64,000 bases of DNA, taken from Massilia violaceinigra (GTDB lineage: Bacteria; Pseudomonadota; Gammaproteobacteria; Burkholderiales; Burkholderiaceae_D). Numbering within the stretch: position 1 is the first letter of the stretch; each line of letters opens with the position of its first letter. The DNA lies in assembly GCF_002752675.1 (NCBI RefSeq), contig NZ_CP024608.1, forward strand, positions 6,572,001 to 6,636,000. The letters are read 5' to 3'. Both the position numbers and the translations under genes were made by a program. The notes below the pieces were generated by a model, which saw nothing but the letters and a program-made list of their open reading frames with translations, was not told the origin of the DNA and ran no database searches. Positions 1 to 11,987 of this stretch are shown here, piece after piece.

Positions 1-770
1 CCGCCACCGACGCGCGCATGCGCGAGTATTTCCAGGCCGTCGGCACCGAGCGTCACTTGAGCATTTCGAGCGAGGCATTCAAGAAAGGCTACGAGGAAGA
101 CTGGAGCAAGGAACGCGATCCGGTACAAAAGGCAAGCAAGAAAATCGTCATGGACCACTTCAACGAGGTGGTCAGCACCAAACTGGTGTGGGAAAAGCTC
201 GAGCCGCTCGCCATCGAGAGCTATCAGCAAGAGCTGAGCGACAGCGATGTGCAGGAAATGATCGCGCACGCCAACAGCCCGGCCGGGAAAGTTGGCAATC
301 AGAAATTGATCCCGGCGCTGCTCGGGCAGCTGCCGATGATCCAGCAATACCTGATGGCGGCGCTGTCCGAGCTTACCAACAGAAAAGGGCCGCCCAAGCC
401 GCTCCCTGCGATGCCGCCGCCAGGACCGAACGACGCGCTGCTGCAAAGCTTCCTGCGCGATATCCCTGGCGAAAGGGAAGAGTTCGAAGGGCGCATCGCG
501 CCGACGGTGGACATGATGGCCAGCGCCCTCACCAGGAACGAAAGCGTCAAATCGCGGGCGCGGATCGCGCGCGCAGTCGCCAGCGTGAAGAAGCGCCTCT
601 CGTTCGACAACGTCACGGCCCTCAAGGCACGCATGCTCGCCAATGCGCTGAGCGCCGACGAGATCAACATGCTGATGGAAGACAACCGCCGCCCGGAACG
701 CCAGGCGCAGATACGCAAGGTGCGCAAGGCCGAGCAGGAATTCCAGGGGCGCATGATGGGAATCATGTAA
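1..770 (+). CDS. Secreted DUF2059-like protein, 5' end outside window (paralog 1 of 4)
   Basis: First of four tandem paralogs. The ATG at 18 is not the true start: the in-frame codons before it read ATDAR and align with the PATRES segment that follows the signal peptide in the other three copies, so the signal peptide lies off the left edge. The visible 256 or so residues contain a DUF2059-like segment (YQQELSDSDVQEMI followed by NSPAGK) and a second, weaker copy near the C-terminus (ALSADEINMLMEDNRRPER). This copy has a proline-rich linker between the halves. Function is unknown; the paralogs suggest a periplasmic or secreted location. Confidence 0.75.
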   Translation, partial: ATDARMREYFQAVGTERHLSISSEAFKKGYEEDWSKERDPVQKASKKIVMDHFNEVVSTKLVWEKLEPLAIESYQQELSDSDVQEMIAHANSPAGKVGNQKLIPALLGQLPMIQQYLMAALSELTNRKGPPKPLPAMPPPGPNDALLQSFLRDIPGEREEFEGRIAPTVDMMASALTRNESVKSRARIARAVASVKKRLSFDNVTALKARMLANALSADEINMLMEDNRRPERQAQIRKVRKAEQEFQGRMMGIM

Positions 771-849
771 GCGCCAACCCGTCACGGCGGCAGCATCGCC
801 GCATGTTTCACATTTCCTCAACCTCTAACGAAAGCCTATCTTGCAACCA

Positions 850-1797
850 ATGTTCACCAAAGTCGCGCGTTCGCTCGCGCAAGCATTCATCGTCACCCTG
901 GCCCTGTCGCAAGCAGCCCACGCCGAACCAGCCACCAGGGAGAGCCTGCAGCGCTACTTCGACGCCGCCAAGTCCGAGCGCATCGCCGACACGGCGGCCA
1001 AAGCCATGCTCAGGAACGAAGGGGGCGCATTGCAAGCGGAGAACGACCCCAAGGCAAAGGCAAAACTGGCCACCCGCTATGAGCGCCTGTACGGTATCGT
1101 GCGCAAGCATGTCGTCTCGACCGTGTTCGGACCGAAGGCCATCGCCGACTACCAGCAATACTTGCAGGAAGCGGATGTCAAGGACATGATCGTCATGGCG
1201 CAAAGCCCGTTCGGCCAGAACTTCCTCGACAAGATCAACCCGGTGCTGCAGATGCAACCGGCGGTGGTCGATGGCTATGTGTCCAAGCGCATCCAGGAAA
1301 TGAAGGCGCGCACGGACGACAGCGTGCCGCCGCCTGTTGCGCTGCCAAAGCCGGCGGCCGGCTCGAAGGAAGCACTGGCGCAGGCCATGATGCTGGAATG
1401 GCCCGACGCGCGCGAGCAGTTCACCAAGGGCATGGCGCAGGTGGCGGACAAGTCGCTGGAACAGGCGGCCTCGTTCGAGAGCCAGGGCAATACCGACCTG
1501 GCCAAGCGCGTGCGGCGCTTCGCCACGGCGGTCCGGACCGAATTCAAGTTTGAAGAGGTGGCGGCAGCCCAGGCGCGCATGATCGCCGAGGAAATGAGCG
1601 AGGCGGACATCGCTACGCTCACGGCGGAAAACAAGAATCCCGCGCGCTTCGCGCAACGCCGCAATATCGAGCAGATCGAAGCGGAACTGATGGGCCGCGC
1701 AGGCGCCTCCCTGAAGTCGGCAGAGATGCAGAAACTGCTCGCAGGCGAGCAAGCCGCTGCCAAACCGGCCAAGGCTGGCAAGGCCACCAGCAAATAA
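850..1797 (+). CDS. Secreted DUF2059-like protein (paralog 2 of 4)
   Basis: 315 residues from the ATG at 850, which gives a compact signal peptide ending AAHA-EP; an in-frame TTG at 841 is the alternative. The mature protein begins EPATRESLQRYF, as in the later paralogs. Two similar halves are visible: YQQYLQEADVKDMI with QSPFGQ in the first, and ARMIAEEMSEADIATL with NKNPARFAQR in the second, linked by a proline-rich stretch and a conserved SKEALAQAMMLEWP block. The C-terminal tail is Ala/Lys-rich. It probably acts in the periplasm; the role is unknown. Same strand as its neighbours, with a gap of about 80 bp to each. Confidence 0.85.
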   Translation: MFTKVARSLAQAFIVTLALSQAAHAEPATRESLQRYFDAAKSERIADTAAKAMLRNEGGALQAENDPKAKAKLATRYERLYGIVRKHVVSTVFGPKAIADYQQYLQEADVKDMIVMAQSPFGQNFLDKINPVLQMQPAVVDGYVSKRIQEMKARTDDSVPPPVALPKPAAGSKEALAQAMMLEWPDAREQFTKGMAQVADKSLEQAASFESQGNTDLAKRVRRFATAVRTEFKFEEVAAAQARMIAEEMSEADIATLTAENKNPARFAQRRNIEQIEAELMGRAGASLKSAEMQKLLAGEQAAAKPAKAGKATSK

Positions 1798-1870
1798 CAG
1801 GCATCCTCGTAACAGCGGCCTCGCTGGCAGCAGCGGGCCGCCATTCAACAATACCAACCAGTACCGCCCC

Positions 1871-2851
1871 ATGAAGAACGTCTTGCATACACCGCTCATC
1901 AACGCCGCGCGCGCGCTCGCGCAGGCATGCATTGTCACGCTGGCTTTGGTACACGGCGCCCACGCCGCACCGGCCACCGAGGAAAGCCTGCGCCGCTACT
2001 TCGAGATTGCCAAATCGGAGCGCATGATCGATACCGCCATCGAGGCGATGCTGGAGATCGAGGCTCGGGAATGGCAGGACGAGAGCGATCCGAAGAAAAA
2101 GGCAAACCTGAAGGCCCGCTTCGAGCGCACCAGCGCCATTATTCGCAAGCAGATCGCCTGGAACAAGGTCGAACCGGCCGCCATCGAGAGCTACCAGAAG
2201 CACTTGCAGGAGTCCGATGTGCAGGACCTGCTCGTGCAGGCCCAAAGCCCGCTCGGCCAGATGATCATCAACAAGGTCACGCCGGCGCTGCTGAAACAGC
2301 CGCCCGTGGTGGCGGTCCATCTGGCCAAGCGCATTGAAGAACTCAGGGAACGCAAGGAGGGCAGCGTGCCGCCCCCTGTCGTGCTGCCGCAGCCGCCGGC
2401 CGGCTCGAAAGAAGCGCTGGCCCTGGCCCTGATGCTCGACTGGCCGGGCGCGCGCGATGACTTCAACAAGAACATGGCCGACATCGAAACGCGCGGACTG
2501 GAAATGGCGGCCGCGTTCGACGGCGAAGCGACCGCCGGTATCGGCGAGGAAGTGCGGCGCTTCTCCAAGGCGATCCGCAACGAGATCAAGTTCGAAGAGA
2601 TGGCCGCCATCGAGGCGCGCATGATCGCCGGCGAATTGAACGAAACGGAAATGGCCGCGCTGATCGAGGAGCACAAGAATCCCGCGCGCGCCGCCCAACG
2701 GATCAAGATCGCGCAGGCCGACGCGGAACTGATGACGCGCATGAGCGCCGCGATGCAGTCGGGCGACGTGCTCAAACAGCTCGCCGACGCCGGCAGCGAG
2801 GAAGCGCCGGCCACGCCGGCCAAGGCCGCCAGGGCGCCCGCAAAGAAATGA
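1871..2851 (+). CDS. Secreted DUF2059-like protein (paralog 3 of 4)
   Basis: 326 residues. The ATG at 1871 gives a signal peptide (basic/Asn start, ALAQACIVTLALVHGAHA core, cleavage near AHA-AP). It shares with its neighbours the start PATEESLRRYF, the block YQKHLQESDVQDLL-QSPLGQ, the linker SKEALALALMLDWPGAR and the terminal block IEARMIAGELNETEMAAL-KNPARAAQRIKI, so each protein appears to carry an internal duplication. Its stop overlaps the next start (ATGA at 2848-2851), which implies translational coupling. Function unknown. Confidence 0.87.
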   Translation: MKNVLHTPLINAARALAQACIVTLALVHGAHAAPATEESLRRYFEIAKSERMIDTAIEAMLEIEAREWQDESDPKKKANLKARFERTSAIIRKQIAWNKVEPAAIESYQKHLQESDVQDLLVQAQSPLGQMIINKVTPALLKQPPVVAVHLAKRIEELRERKEGSVPPPVVLPQPPAGSKEALALALMLDWPGARDDFNKNMADIETRGLEMAAAFDGEATAGIGEEVRRFSKAIRNEIKFEEMAAIEARMIAGELNETEMAALIEEHKNPARAAQRIKIAQADAELMTRMSAAMQSGDVLKQLADAGSEEAPATPAKAARAPAKK

Positions 2852-3843
2852 GACCGCCGCGCATGCCTGCCACCAGCGCCGTGCGTTCGCTCGCGCGGGC
2901 CTGCCTGGTCGCCCTGGCCCTGTCTCAGCCGGCTTGGGCCGAACCGGCCACCAGGGAAAGCCTGGGCCGCTATTTTTCGCTCTCGAAGACCGAGCGCCTG
3001 AGCGAGAGCATGGCCGCGGCGATCCTGGAGACCGCGGCGCCGCCATGGCCGGACGAAACCGATACCGGCAAACAGGCGGAAAGGAAAGCGACGCATGAAC
3101 TCATGAGCGCCATCCTGCGCGAACGCGCCGGCTGGAGCGTGATCGAACCGGGGGCCGTCGCGATCTACCAGCAGCACTTTCAGGAGTCCGAGGTGCAGGC
3201 GCTGATCGTTCAGGCGCAAAGTCCGTTCGGCCAGACCTTCATCGACAAGATCGCGCCGGCCATGCAGAAGCGGGCACCGGCCGTCCAGGCGCACATTGCC
3301 GAACGCACGGCGCAATTCATGACGCTCAACCCCGACAGCACCTTCACTGCCGTCCGGCTCCCGCTGCCGCGCGCCGGCTCGAAGGAAGCACTGGCCCTGG
3401 CCATGATGCTGGAGTGGCCCGGTGCGCGCGGGCGCTTCGACGCCAACATGGCCAGGCTGGAGACGATGGCGGTGGAAGTGACCGGCGCCGACGGCGTCGT
3501 GCAAAGCACCGGGCAAAGCGAGCAATCGAGGCGCTTTGCCCGCATGCTCAGGGAGCAGTTCAAGTTTGAAGAGATTGCCGCCGTCGAAGCGCGCGTGATG
3601 GCATCGGAACTGGACGAGCCGGACATCGCCGCGCTCATCGACAACAACCGGAACCCGGAGCGCGCCGCGCAACGCATCAAGATCGAACTGGCCGAGACCG
3701 AGCTGGCGACCCACGTGCACGCGTACCTGCAATCGATCGATCTGCGCGGCCTGGCCACGATGGCGCAACGAAAAGAGCAAACGATCGAGCCCGCCACGCC
3801 GGAGATAGCGATCAAGGCGCACAAACCGGCGCGGACCAACTAA
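2848..3843 (+). CDS. Secreted DUF2059-like protein (paralog 4 of 4)
   Basis: 331 residues, beginning in the ATGA overlap with the previous gene; an internal ATG at 2863 would also give a good signal peptide (cleavage near AWA-EP). It repeats the family plan: EPATRESLGRYF, IYQQHFQESEVQALI-QSPFGQ, SKEALALAMMLEWPGAR, VEARVMASELDEPDIAAL-NRNPERAAQRIKI. It lacks the Ala/Lys tail of copies 2 and 3. Last gene of the array; a convergent gene begins 24 bp further on. Function unknown. Confidence 0.86.
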   Translation: MRPPRMPATSAVRSLARACLVALALSQPAWAEPATRESLGRYFSLSKTERLSESMAAAILETAAPPWPDETDTGKQAERKATHELMSAILRERAGWSVIEPGAVAIYQQHFQESEVQALIVQAQSPFGQTFIDKIAPAMQKRAPAVQAHIAERTAQFMTLNPDSTFTAVRLPLPRAGSKEALALAMMLEWPGARGRFDANMARLETMAVEVTGADGVVQSTGQSEQSRRFARMLREQFKFEEIAAVEARVMASELDEPDIAALIDNNRNPERAAQRIKIELAETELATHVHAYLQSIDLRGLATMAQRKEQTIEPATPEIAIKAHKPARTN

Positions 3844-3867
3844 GGCCCGCGGCCCGAGGAGCGCCCG

Positions 3868-6150
<2,283 letters not shown>

Positions 6151-6218
6151 TGCATTCTCATGGCGTGCGCGGGGATTCGCACTGTAGCACGCCATCCGTC
6201 CGGCACGACAGTCAGTGT

Positions 6219-9200
6219 TTACGCCGGCAAGCGCGCCGGCCAGCGCGCCAGGATCGTCTCGGGCAGCTCGGGGCGGCTGTACAGGTAGCCCTGCGCCTGG
6301 TTGCAGCCGTGGCGCAGCAAAAAGGCGGCCTGCTCCTCGGTTTCGACACCCTCGGCGATTACCGACAGGTTCATGCTCTTGCCAAGCTGGATGATGGCGA
6401 TCGCGATCGCCTCGTCGTTCACGTCGGTCGAGATGTCCTTGATGAAGCTGCGGTCGATCTTCAGCGTCTGCACCGGCAACTGCTTGAGGTAGGCCAGCGA
6501 CGAATAGCCGGTGCCGAAATCGTCGATCGCCAGTCCCACGCCGATCGAATGCAGGTCGTTGATGAAGACCAGCGCGTCGCCCGTATTCATGATCACCGAC
6601 TCGGTCACTTCCAGCTGCAGGCGCTGGGGCGCCAGCCCCGTCTCCTTGAGGATATCGGCCACCATGTTGACGATGCTGCCGCGCTCGAACTGCTTGACCG
6701 ACAGGTTGACCGCGATTTTCGGCACGTGCAGGCCGGCCGCCTCCCAGCGGATCATCTGGCGGCAGGCTTCGTCCAGCACCCACTTGCCGAGCTGGTTGAT
6801 GAAACCGGTGTCCTCGGCCAGCGGAATGAAGCGCACCGGCGGCACATTGCCCAGTTCCGGATTAGTCCAGCGCACCAGCGCCTCGACCCCGATCAGGCGG
6901 CCCGTATCGATTTCGACCTGCGGCTGGTAATTGAGGAAGATTTCGTTCTTGTCGATCGAGCGGCGCAGCATCGCTTCGAGGCGCAGGCGCTCGACGCCTT
7001 CACCCGTCATCGACGGCGCGTAGAACTGGTAGCCGTTGCGGCCGCGCGCCTTGGCCTGGTACATCGCCACGTCGGCATTGCGGATCAACATATTCAGGTC
7101 GGCCGCGTCGTCCGGGAACATGCTGATGCCGACGCTGCCGGTGACGAACAACTCGTAGTCGGACACGATGAAGGGCTGCTCGAACATGGCCATCAGTTTT
7201 TCGGCCACCTGGCCGGCGCCAGACTGGCCGCTGACGTTTTCGAGCAGGACGATGAATTCGTCGCCGCCCAGGCGCGCCAAGGTGTCGCCTTCGCGCAGCT
7301 TGCCCTGCAGGGCCGACGCAACCTGCTTGAGCAGCTCGTCGCCGACGTGGTGGCCGAGCGTGTCGTTGACGTTCTTGAAGCGATCCAGGTCGATGAACAG
7401 CACCGCCAGCTGCTGGCCGTCGCGCGCGGCGCGCTTGAGCGCGTGCAGCAGGCGGTCGTGGAACAGCAGGCGGTTGGGCAGCGCCGTGAGCGAATCGTGG
7501 TGCGCCATGTGATCGAGCTGCTCCTGCGATTCCTTGACCTTGGTGATGTCGCTGAACACGGCCACGTACTGGGTGGTGACGCCATGATTGTCGCGCACCG
7601 CCGACACGGTGAGCCACTGCAGGTAGGTTTCGCCGCTCTTGCGCGTGTCCCAGCGCTCGCCGCGCCAGAAACCGACTTCGCCCAGTTCGGCCCACATCTG
7701 CTGGTACATGGCCGGGTTTTCGGTGTGCGAGCGGGTCAGGCGCACATCCTTGCCGACCGCCTCGCTCTCGCTGAAGCCCGTGATCCTGGTGAAGGCCGGA
7801 TTGACGGCAACGATACCCAGGTCGACGTCGATGACCATGACGGCGTCGGCGATATGTTCGAGCACCGTGGCCGACAGGCGCAGCTTTTCCTCGGCCTCGC
7901 GCCGCTCGGTGACGTCGGCATAGACCCAGATGCTGCCGCCGTTGGGGCGTGCCGGGTCGAGCGCGCAGCCGCTCACGCGGCACCAGAAGACGGTGCCGTC
8001 CTCTTTCATGTACTGGCGCTCTTCGTTGTAATCCTTGCCCTCGGCCAGGGCCGCGTACTGCTGCTCGCCGGCGCGCACGAATTCGTCGTGATTCGGATAC
8101 ATGATGTCGGCCAGCTTGCCGGTCATCTCGCCGCTGGCGTAGCCGAACAGGTCTTCGCAGCGGCGGTTGACCGACACGATGCGCCGTTCGCGCACGAACA
8201 TCACGCCGAACATGACGTTGTCGAGGATTGCGCTTTGCTCGGTCAGCAGCGCCGCGATGCGCATCTCGTTGTGTTTGCGTTCGCTGATGTCGGAAATGAT
8301 CCCGTCGACCCACGATTTTTCAGGCACGGCGGCCGTCTGCGGCTGGCCGTTCTCGGAGACCCACCGCTCGATGCCGCCGGCGTCGATGATGCGGTATTCG
8401 ATTTCGTACGGGCGTCCGCTGGCCATCGCTTCGCGCACGGTGCGGCTTTGCATGCGCCGGTCTTCGGGGCAGATCAGGTCCGACCAGGCATCGGTGGTGC
8501 TGCGCATGAGCAGCGCGGCCGGGTAGCCGGAAATGTCTTCGATGGCGTCGCTGACGAAATCGATCGAGCCGCCCGGGCGCACCCGAAACACCGCGCCGGG
8601 AACCTGGGTGACGATGGTGCGAAAGCGCTCCTCGCGCCGGCCGATATCTTCGAACAGGTGCTTGATGGCGACCCGCATCTGCTCCATCTGCTTGGCCAGG
8701 CGGCCCAGTTCATCGCTGCCTTCGAGGTCGAGGCGCGTCTCGAAGTCGCCGTGCGAGAGACGGTCGGAAAATTTCATCAGCTGGCGCAGCGGCACCAGCA
8801 GGCGCTTGTTGAGGAACAGGACGATCAGGACCAGCGACACGGTCAGCTGGAACGCCAGCACGAAGGCGTAGCTGGACTGCTTGCCGCGCAATTCCTGCTG
8901 GCTGCGGGCGTCGTCCATCTCGACCACCACCACCCCGATGCGTTCGCCGCGCACCAGGATGTCGCGCTGGGCGCGGTAGATATGGCCGGCCCGGCGCTGG
9001 GCCGAGTGGATGTTGATGAACGGGGCGTCGGACTGGCCGATCACCTGGATGCGCAGCACCGACGGATCGCGCATCACCGATTCGACCAGCGACTGGGCCG
9101 ACTCGGCGTTCATGTTCCAGAGCGACTCCTGCATGCCGAGGGCGAGAATGTCGACATTGCGGCGCAGCGACTCGTTCAGTACCGCCTTGGCCGCCGTCTG

Positions 9201-9347
9201 CTCCTGCACCCCGATCAGCACATAGCTGCCAATCATCGCAGGAATGACCAGCCCGCCGAAAACGACCAGCATCAGCGCGCCGTAAATCGACAACCCGTAC
9301 AGCCTGCTCAGCTTGGTACGGAAACGTTGGTAGGCCGTGCTAAGCAT
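6219..9347 (-). CDS. Membrane PAS-GGDEF-EAL cyclic-di-GMP signalling protein
   Basis: 1042 residues. An N-terminal membrane segment (about 20-44), a periplasmic sensor of about 115 residues and a second membrane segment (about 160-180) are followed by a HAMP-like linker and several PAS/PAC modules (DVTERR and DITKVK ends are visible). The GGDEF domain has an intact RLGGDEF near residue 694, and the EAL domain has GVEALVRW near 822, the VTES block and DDFGTGYSS. Both the diguanylate cyclase and phosphodiesterase sites therefore look competent. It lies upstream of, and on the same strand as, the molybdenum hydroxylase gene, 68 bp away, so co-transcription is possible. Confidence 0.93.
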   Translation of the reverse strand: MLSTAYQRFRTKLSRLYGLSIYGALMLVVFGGLVIPAMIGSYVLIGVQEQTAAKAVLNESLRRNVDILALGMQESLWNMNAESAQSLVESVMRDPSVLRIQVIGQSDAPFINIHSAQRRAGHIYRAQRDILVRGERIGVVVVEMDDARSQQELRGKQSSYAFVLAFQLTVSLVLIVLFLNKRLLVPLRQLMKFSDRLSHGDFETRLDLEGSDELGRLAKQMEQMRVAIKHLFEDIGRREERFRTIVTQVPGAVFRVRPGGSIDFVSDAIEDISGYPAALLMRSTTDAWSDLICPEDRRMQSRTVREAMASGRPYEIEYRIIDAGGIERWVSENGQPQTAAVPEKSWVDGIISDISERKHNEMRIAALLTEQSAILDNVMFGVMFVRERRIVSVNRRCEDLFGYASGEMTGKLADIMYPNHDEFVRAGEQQYAALAEGKDYNEERQYMKEDGTVFWCRVSGCALDPARPNGGSIWVYADVTERREAEEKLRLSATVLEHIADAVMVIDVDLGIVAVNPAFTRITGFSESEAVGKDVRLTRSHTENPAMYQQMWAELGEVGFWRGERWDTRKSGETYLQWLTVSAVRDNHGVTTQYVAVFSDITKVKESQEQLDHMAHHDSLTALPNRLLFHDRLLHALKRAARDGQQLAVLFIDLDRFKNVNDTLGHHVGDELLKQVASALQGKLREGDTLARLGGDEFIVLLENVSGQSGAGQVAEKLMAMFEQPFIVSDYELFVTGSVGISMFPDDAADLNMLIRNADVAMYQAKARGRNGYQFYAPSMTGEGVERLRLEAMLRRSIDKNEIFLNYQPQVEIDTGRLIGVEALVRWTNPELGNVPPVRFIPLAEDTGFINQLGKWVLDEACRQMIRWEAAGLHVPKIAVNLSVKQFERGSIVNMVADILKETGLAPQRLQLEVTESVIMNTGDALVFINDLHSIGVGLAIDDFGTGYSSLAYLKQLPVQTLKIDRSFIKDISTDVNDEAIAIAIIQLGKSMNLSVIAEGVETEEQAAFLLRHGCNQAQGYLYSRPELPETILARWPARLPA

Positions 9348-9680
9348 GCAGCAAGTCTGAAAGCATGGGGAAGATGCCTGAATGATAAGTTAGGCAAGAA
9401 AAGTTTTCTATACGGAATTATGCACGGAAGCTCTCGTCAAGTCACCAACGGCACGGGCCGATGAGGCGTTTTACAGACGGGGAGATGAAAACAGTTGACC
9501 TTATTGCTGACGCCAAGGCGGCCATGCAGCTGATCCTGGTATGTCGGTCAATGCCTCGGTCGCTCGGTAGTTGTCAACAAAGATGTCGTCTCATCCGTTG
9601 GCAAATGCAAATGAACAGCCGCTCAGCGCGAATCCCGCCGACTTGCTATCATCGCAGCACTTTTCTAAAAGGGATTCCCA
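9348..9680. other. Intergenic region between divergent genes
   Basis: 333 bp separating the divergent PAS-GGDEF-EAL and DUF1993 genes. It presumably holds both promoters, but no convincing -35/-10 pair stands out. An open frame at 9461-9919 runs into the DUF1993 gene in another frame and has no supporting features. A purine-rich AAAAGGGA at about 9668 is the ribosome binding site of the downstream gene. Confidence 0.5.
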
Positions 9681-10187
9681 ATGACTTTTTCCATGTACGA
9701 CGCCTCGGTACCCGTTTTCAAGCAGATCCTGACCAGCCTGTCGGCCGTCATCGACAAGGCCGAAGCCCACGCCACCGAAAAGAAGATCGAACCGGCCGCC
9801 CTGCTGCAGGCGCGCCTGTATCCGGACATGTTTCCCTTGCTGCGCCAGGTCCAGGTCGCGGCCGACTTCGCCAAGGGCTGCTGCGCCCGCCTGGCAGGCG
9901 TGGACGTGCCGCGCTATGAAGATACCGAGCAGACGTTCGCCGACCTGAAAGAGCGCATCGCCAAGACGCTGGAATTCATCAACGGCCTGCCGCAGGACGG
10001 CATCGAAGCGAGCGCCCAGCGCGACATCAGCACCAGCAGCGGCGCCAACGCCAAGCACTTCAAGGGCCAGGTCTATCTGGTGCATTACGCGCTGCCGCAC
10101 TTCTATTTCCACGCCACGACCGCGTACGCGATCCTGCGCCATAACGGCGTGGAAGTGGGCAAGAAGGATTTCATCGGCTCGTTTTAA
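9681..10187 (+). CDS. DUF1993 family protein
   Basis: 168 residues, beginning with the typical MTFSMYDASVPVFKQ and carrying the family's YPDMFPL and late HFYFHATTAYAILRHNGVEVGKKDF blocks. It is cytosolic, with no signal peptide. DUF1993 proteins are small helical proteins resembling the DinB fold; no reaction is established. AAGGGA seven bases upstream supports the start. It stands alone, convergent with the two-component genes and separated from them by a perfect palindrome. Confidence 0.9.
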   Translation: MTFSMYDASVPVFKQILTSLSAVIDKAEAHATEKKIEPAALLQARLYPDMFPLLRQVQVAADFAKGCCARLAGVDVPRYEDTEQTFADLKERIAKTLEFINGLPQDGIEASAQRDISTSSGANAKHFKGQVYLVHYALPHFYFHATTAYAILRHNGVEVGKKDFIGSF

Positions 10188-10209
10188 GCCGTATATATAT
10201 AGTTAGTCT

Positions 10210-10229
10210 GGGGAGCCGCGCGGCTCCCC
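10210..10229. terminator. Perfect 20-bp palindrome between convergent genes
   Basis: GGGGAGCCGC followed directly by its reverse complement, 22 bp after the DUF1993 stop and 30 bp before the kinase stop on the other strand. It has no long T run, so it is probably a bidirectional transcript end. Confidence 0.55.
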
Positions 10230-10259
10230 TGCCGGCCATCCTGCGCATGCGCAACCGCG

Positions 10260-11414
10260 CTAGCCGTCGCCATTCCTGCGGTGCGGCGTGAGGCGGGGAA
10301 GACTGACCGTGAATGTCACCCCGGTTTCCCTCGTGGAAGTGACCGAAATCTGGCCTTCATGCGCCCTTACAATCTCTTTCACGACGTACAAGCCCAACCC
10401 CAGGTTTTGCACCCTGGACATGCTGCGCTCGCTGGGCGGGCGGATGGCAAAGCTTTTTACCGGATCGAATAGCGTTCTCAATTTGGCCGGGGGAATCGCA
10501 TCGGCGTCGTTTTTCACTTCGAACACAACCTCCGGCCGGCATCCGTTAATCGCGATGCGGATGGCACCTTCCTCCTTGCCATGCTGGATGGCATTCGAGA
10601 TCAGGTTGGCAAATGCCTGGGCCAGGCGCGGCCCATCCCAGCTGCCAGTCAGATTGCCCTCGGAAACGAACTCGATCCGACGGTCGGGATGAAATGTCCG
10701 CGCTTCCTCAACCACATTGAGGCATATGTGATCGAGATCGACGGTGTAGGGATCGATGGGAATCCCACCGCCAAGGTGGGACGTGGAAAAGTCCAGCAGA
10801 TCGCGCACGATCTCGTCCACCCGTTTCGCACTGTTGAAAATCCTCAGGCCCACCTTGAGCACCTTCGACGGCAAGGTTTGGTCATGCAGCAGGACTTGGG
10901 CGCCCATGCTCACCGCGCCGAGCGGCGAGCGCACATCGTGGCCGAGAATGGCCAGGAACAGGCTTTGGGCATCGCGCAGCAGCTTGGAATATCGGGCCAT
11001 CGATTCGCTTTGCGCCTGGTCTACCGCTTCATTGAAACGCACCATGTCCTGGATTTCGTCCGCAGTCGTGATGGTCACGCTGCGCGCCCACAAGCGCAGC
11101 ACGCTCGACCTGAGCGCCCTGAATTCGGCCATCACCTGATCGCTGTTCAAACCGGACGACATGCGCGCGGCCGCGTGAATTTCGGCGGCGGTGTCGATTC
11201 CGGCGACTGGAGCGAGGCCCTGCGACTTGGCAATGCTTTGACTTTCGGCTTGCGGGGTATCCAAATCGGTGGCGATGACTTTTAATACCTCGGTGGCGTG
11301 ATCGCGCAGTTCGATGCGGTCGGCATCTTCGAGCGGCGCCAGCGTGGCCGCAAACGCTTCCCACTCCGCCAGGATGGGGTCAAGATTACCGAGGATAAAT
11401 TCTGATAAGCGCAT
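10260..11414 (-). CDS. Soluble sensor histidine kinase with RsbRD-like N-terminal domain
   Basis: 384 residues with no membrane segment. The first 150 or so residues (starting [21 protein letters not shown]) resemble the RsbRD/RsbT-antagonist N-terminal helical domain. They are followed by a HisKA domain with H-box [13 protein letters not shown] near residue 158 and an HATPase domain (N-box LISNAIQHG near 277, G-box LGLGLYVV near 340). It would autophosphorylate on His and pass phosphate to a receiver. The ATG at 11414 directly abuts the stop of the upstream response regulator gene, so the two are co-translated and probably partners. Confidence 0.88.
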   Translation of the reverse strand: MRLSEFILGNLDPILAEWEAFAATLAPLEDADRIELRDHATEVLKVIATDLDTPQAESQSIAKSQGLAPVAGIDTAAEIHAAARMSSGLNSDQVMAEFRALRSSVLRLWARSVTITTADEIQDMVRFNEAVDQAQSESMARYSKLLRDAQSLFLAILGHDVRSPLGAVSMGAQVLLHDQTLPSKVLKVGLRIFNSAKRVDEIVRDLLDFSTSHLGGGIPIDPYTVDLDHICLNVVEEARTFHPDRRIEFVSEGNLTGSWDGPRLAQAFANLISNAIQHGKEEGAIRIAINGCRPEVVFEVKNDADAIPPAKLRTLFDPVKSFAIRPPSERSMSRVQNLGLGLYVVKEIVRAHEGQISVTSTRETGVTFTVSLPRLTPHRRNGDG

Positions 11415-11798
11415 TCAAACCTCGCTGAAATCGTTGCGCACCGGGTTGACGCCCTTGAGCAGCTTGCGCACTTCGATCAGCAGGTTTTCCGCCAGGAACG
11501 GTTTGCGCAGGAAGGCATCGTAGGCCGTGCTTTTGGCGATATCGCACCGCAACGAGGCGCTCATCAGCAAGATGGGAAGGCGTGCCGTCGCTGGATCGGC
11601 TTTCAGATTCTCGCTTAACTCCACGCCGCTCATTTCAGGCATGGCACAGTCTGAAATGAGCAGCGTGTGCGGCGCGCCGCCGAGCCTGGAAAGCGCTTCA
11701 GCGCCGCTGGCTGCGATACTGACGTCGAACCCATGCGCCTCCAGGAACATCGAGCAGGTCTCTGCCATGCCCACATCGTCGTCCACTATTAGTATCAT
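11415..11798 (-). CDS. Single-domain response regulator (CheY-like)
   Basis: 127 residues. The start at 11798 (MILIVDDD) has an AGGGG ribosome binding site; a longer upstream frame only adds an unstructured basic stretch. The receiver has the acidic pair in VDDD, the phosphoacceptor Asp in LLISDCAMPEMSG, a Ser in LLMSAS and the conserved Lys in RKPF. There is no output domain. First gene of a two-gene operon with the soluble kinase. Confidence 0.9.
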   Translation of the reverse strand: MILIVDDDVGMAETCSMFLEAHGFDVSIAASGAEALSRLGGAPHTLLISDCAMPEMSGVELSENLKADPATARLPILLMSASLRCDIAKSTAYDAFLRKPFLAENLLIEVRKLLKGVNPVRNDFSEV

Positions 11799-11987
11799 GC
11801 TTAATTCCCCTCGCGCCTTGGGTCTCCGCCGAGGCGTCGGCAATGAGCCAGAATTGACCCGCCTCAATTTTCACTTCCTATTGGAAATATATCCGTTCGG
11901 TACCGAACATTGGGATGCCTGAGACATGCGACAAGGATGAAAAGAGGAAGGGACAGCGCCGCGCGCCGTCGCTGGCCCGATTGCACA

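Noticed and set aside
841..849. TTG at 841 as start of the second DUF2059-like gene
   Set aside because: The ATG at 850 gives a cleaner signal peptide; the TTG adds only three residues.
6219..9464. Very long open frame on the + strand opposite the PAS-GGDEF-EAL gene
   Set aside because: It mirrors the real gene; such antisense frames are common in GC-rich genes, and its product has no recognisable domains.
9461..9919. 152-codon frame before and across the DUF1993 start
   Set aside because: No family, no ribosome binding site, and most of it overlaps DUF1993 in another frame.
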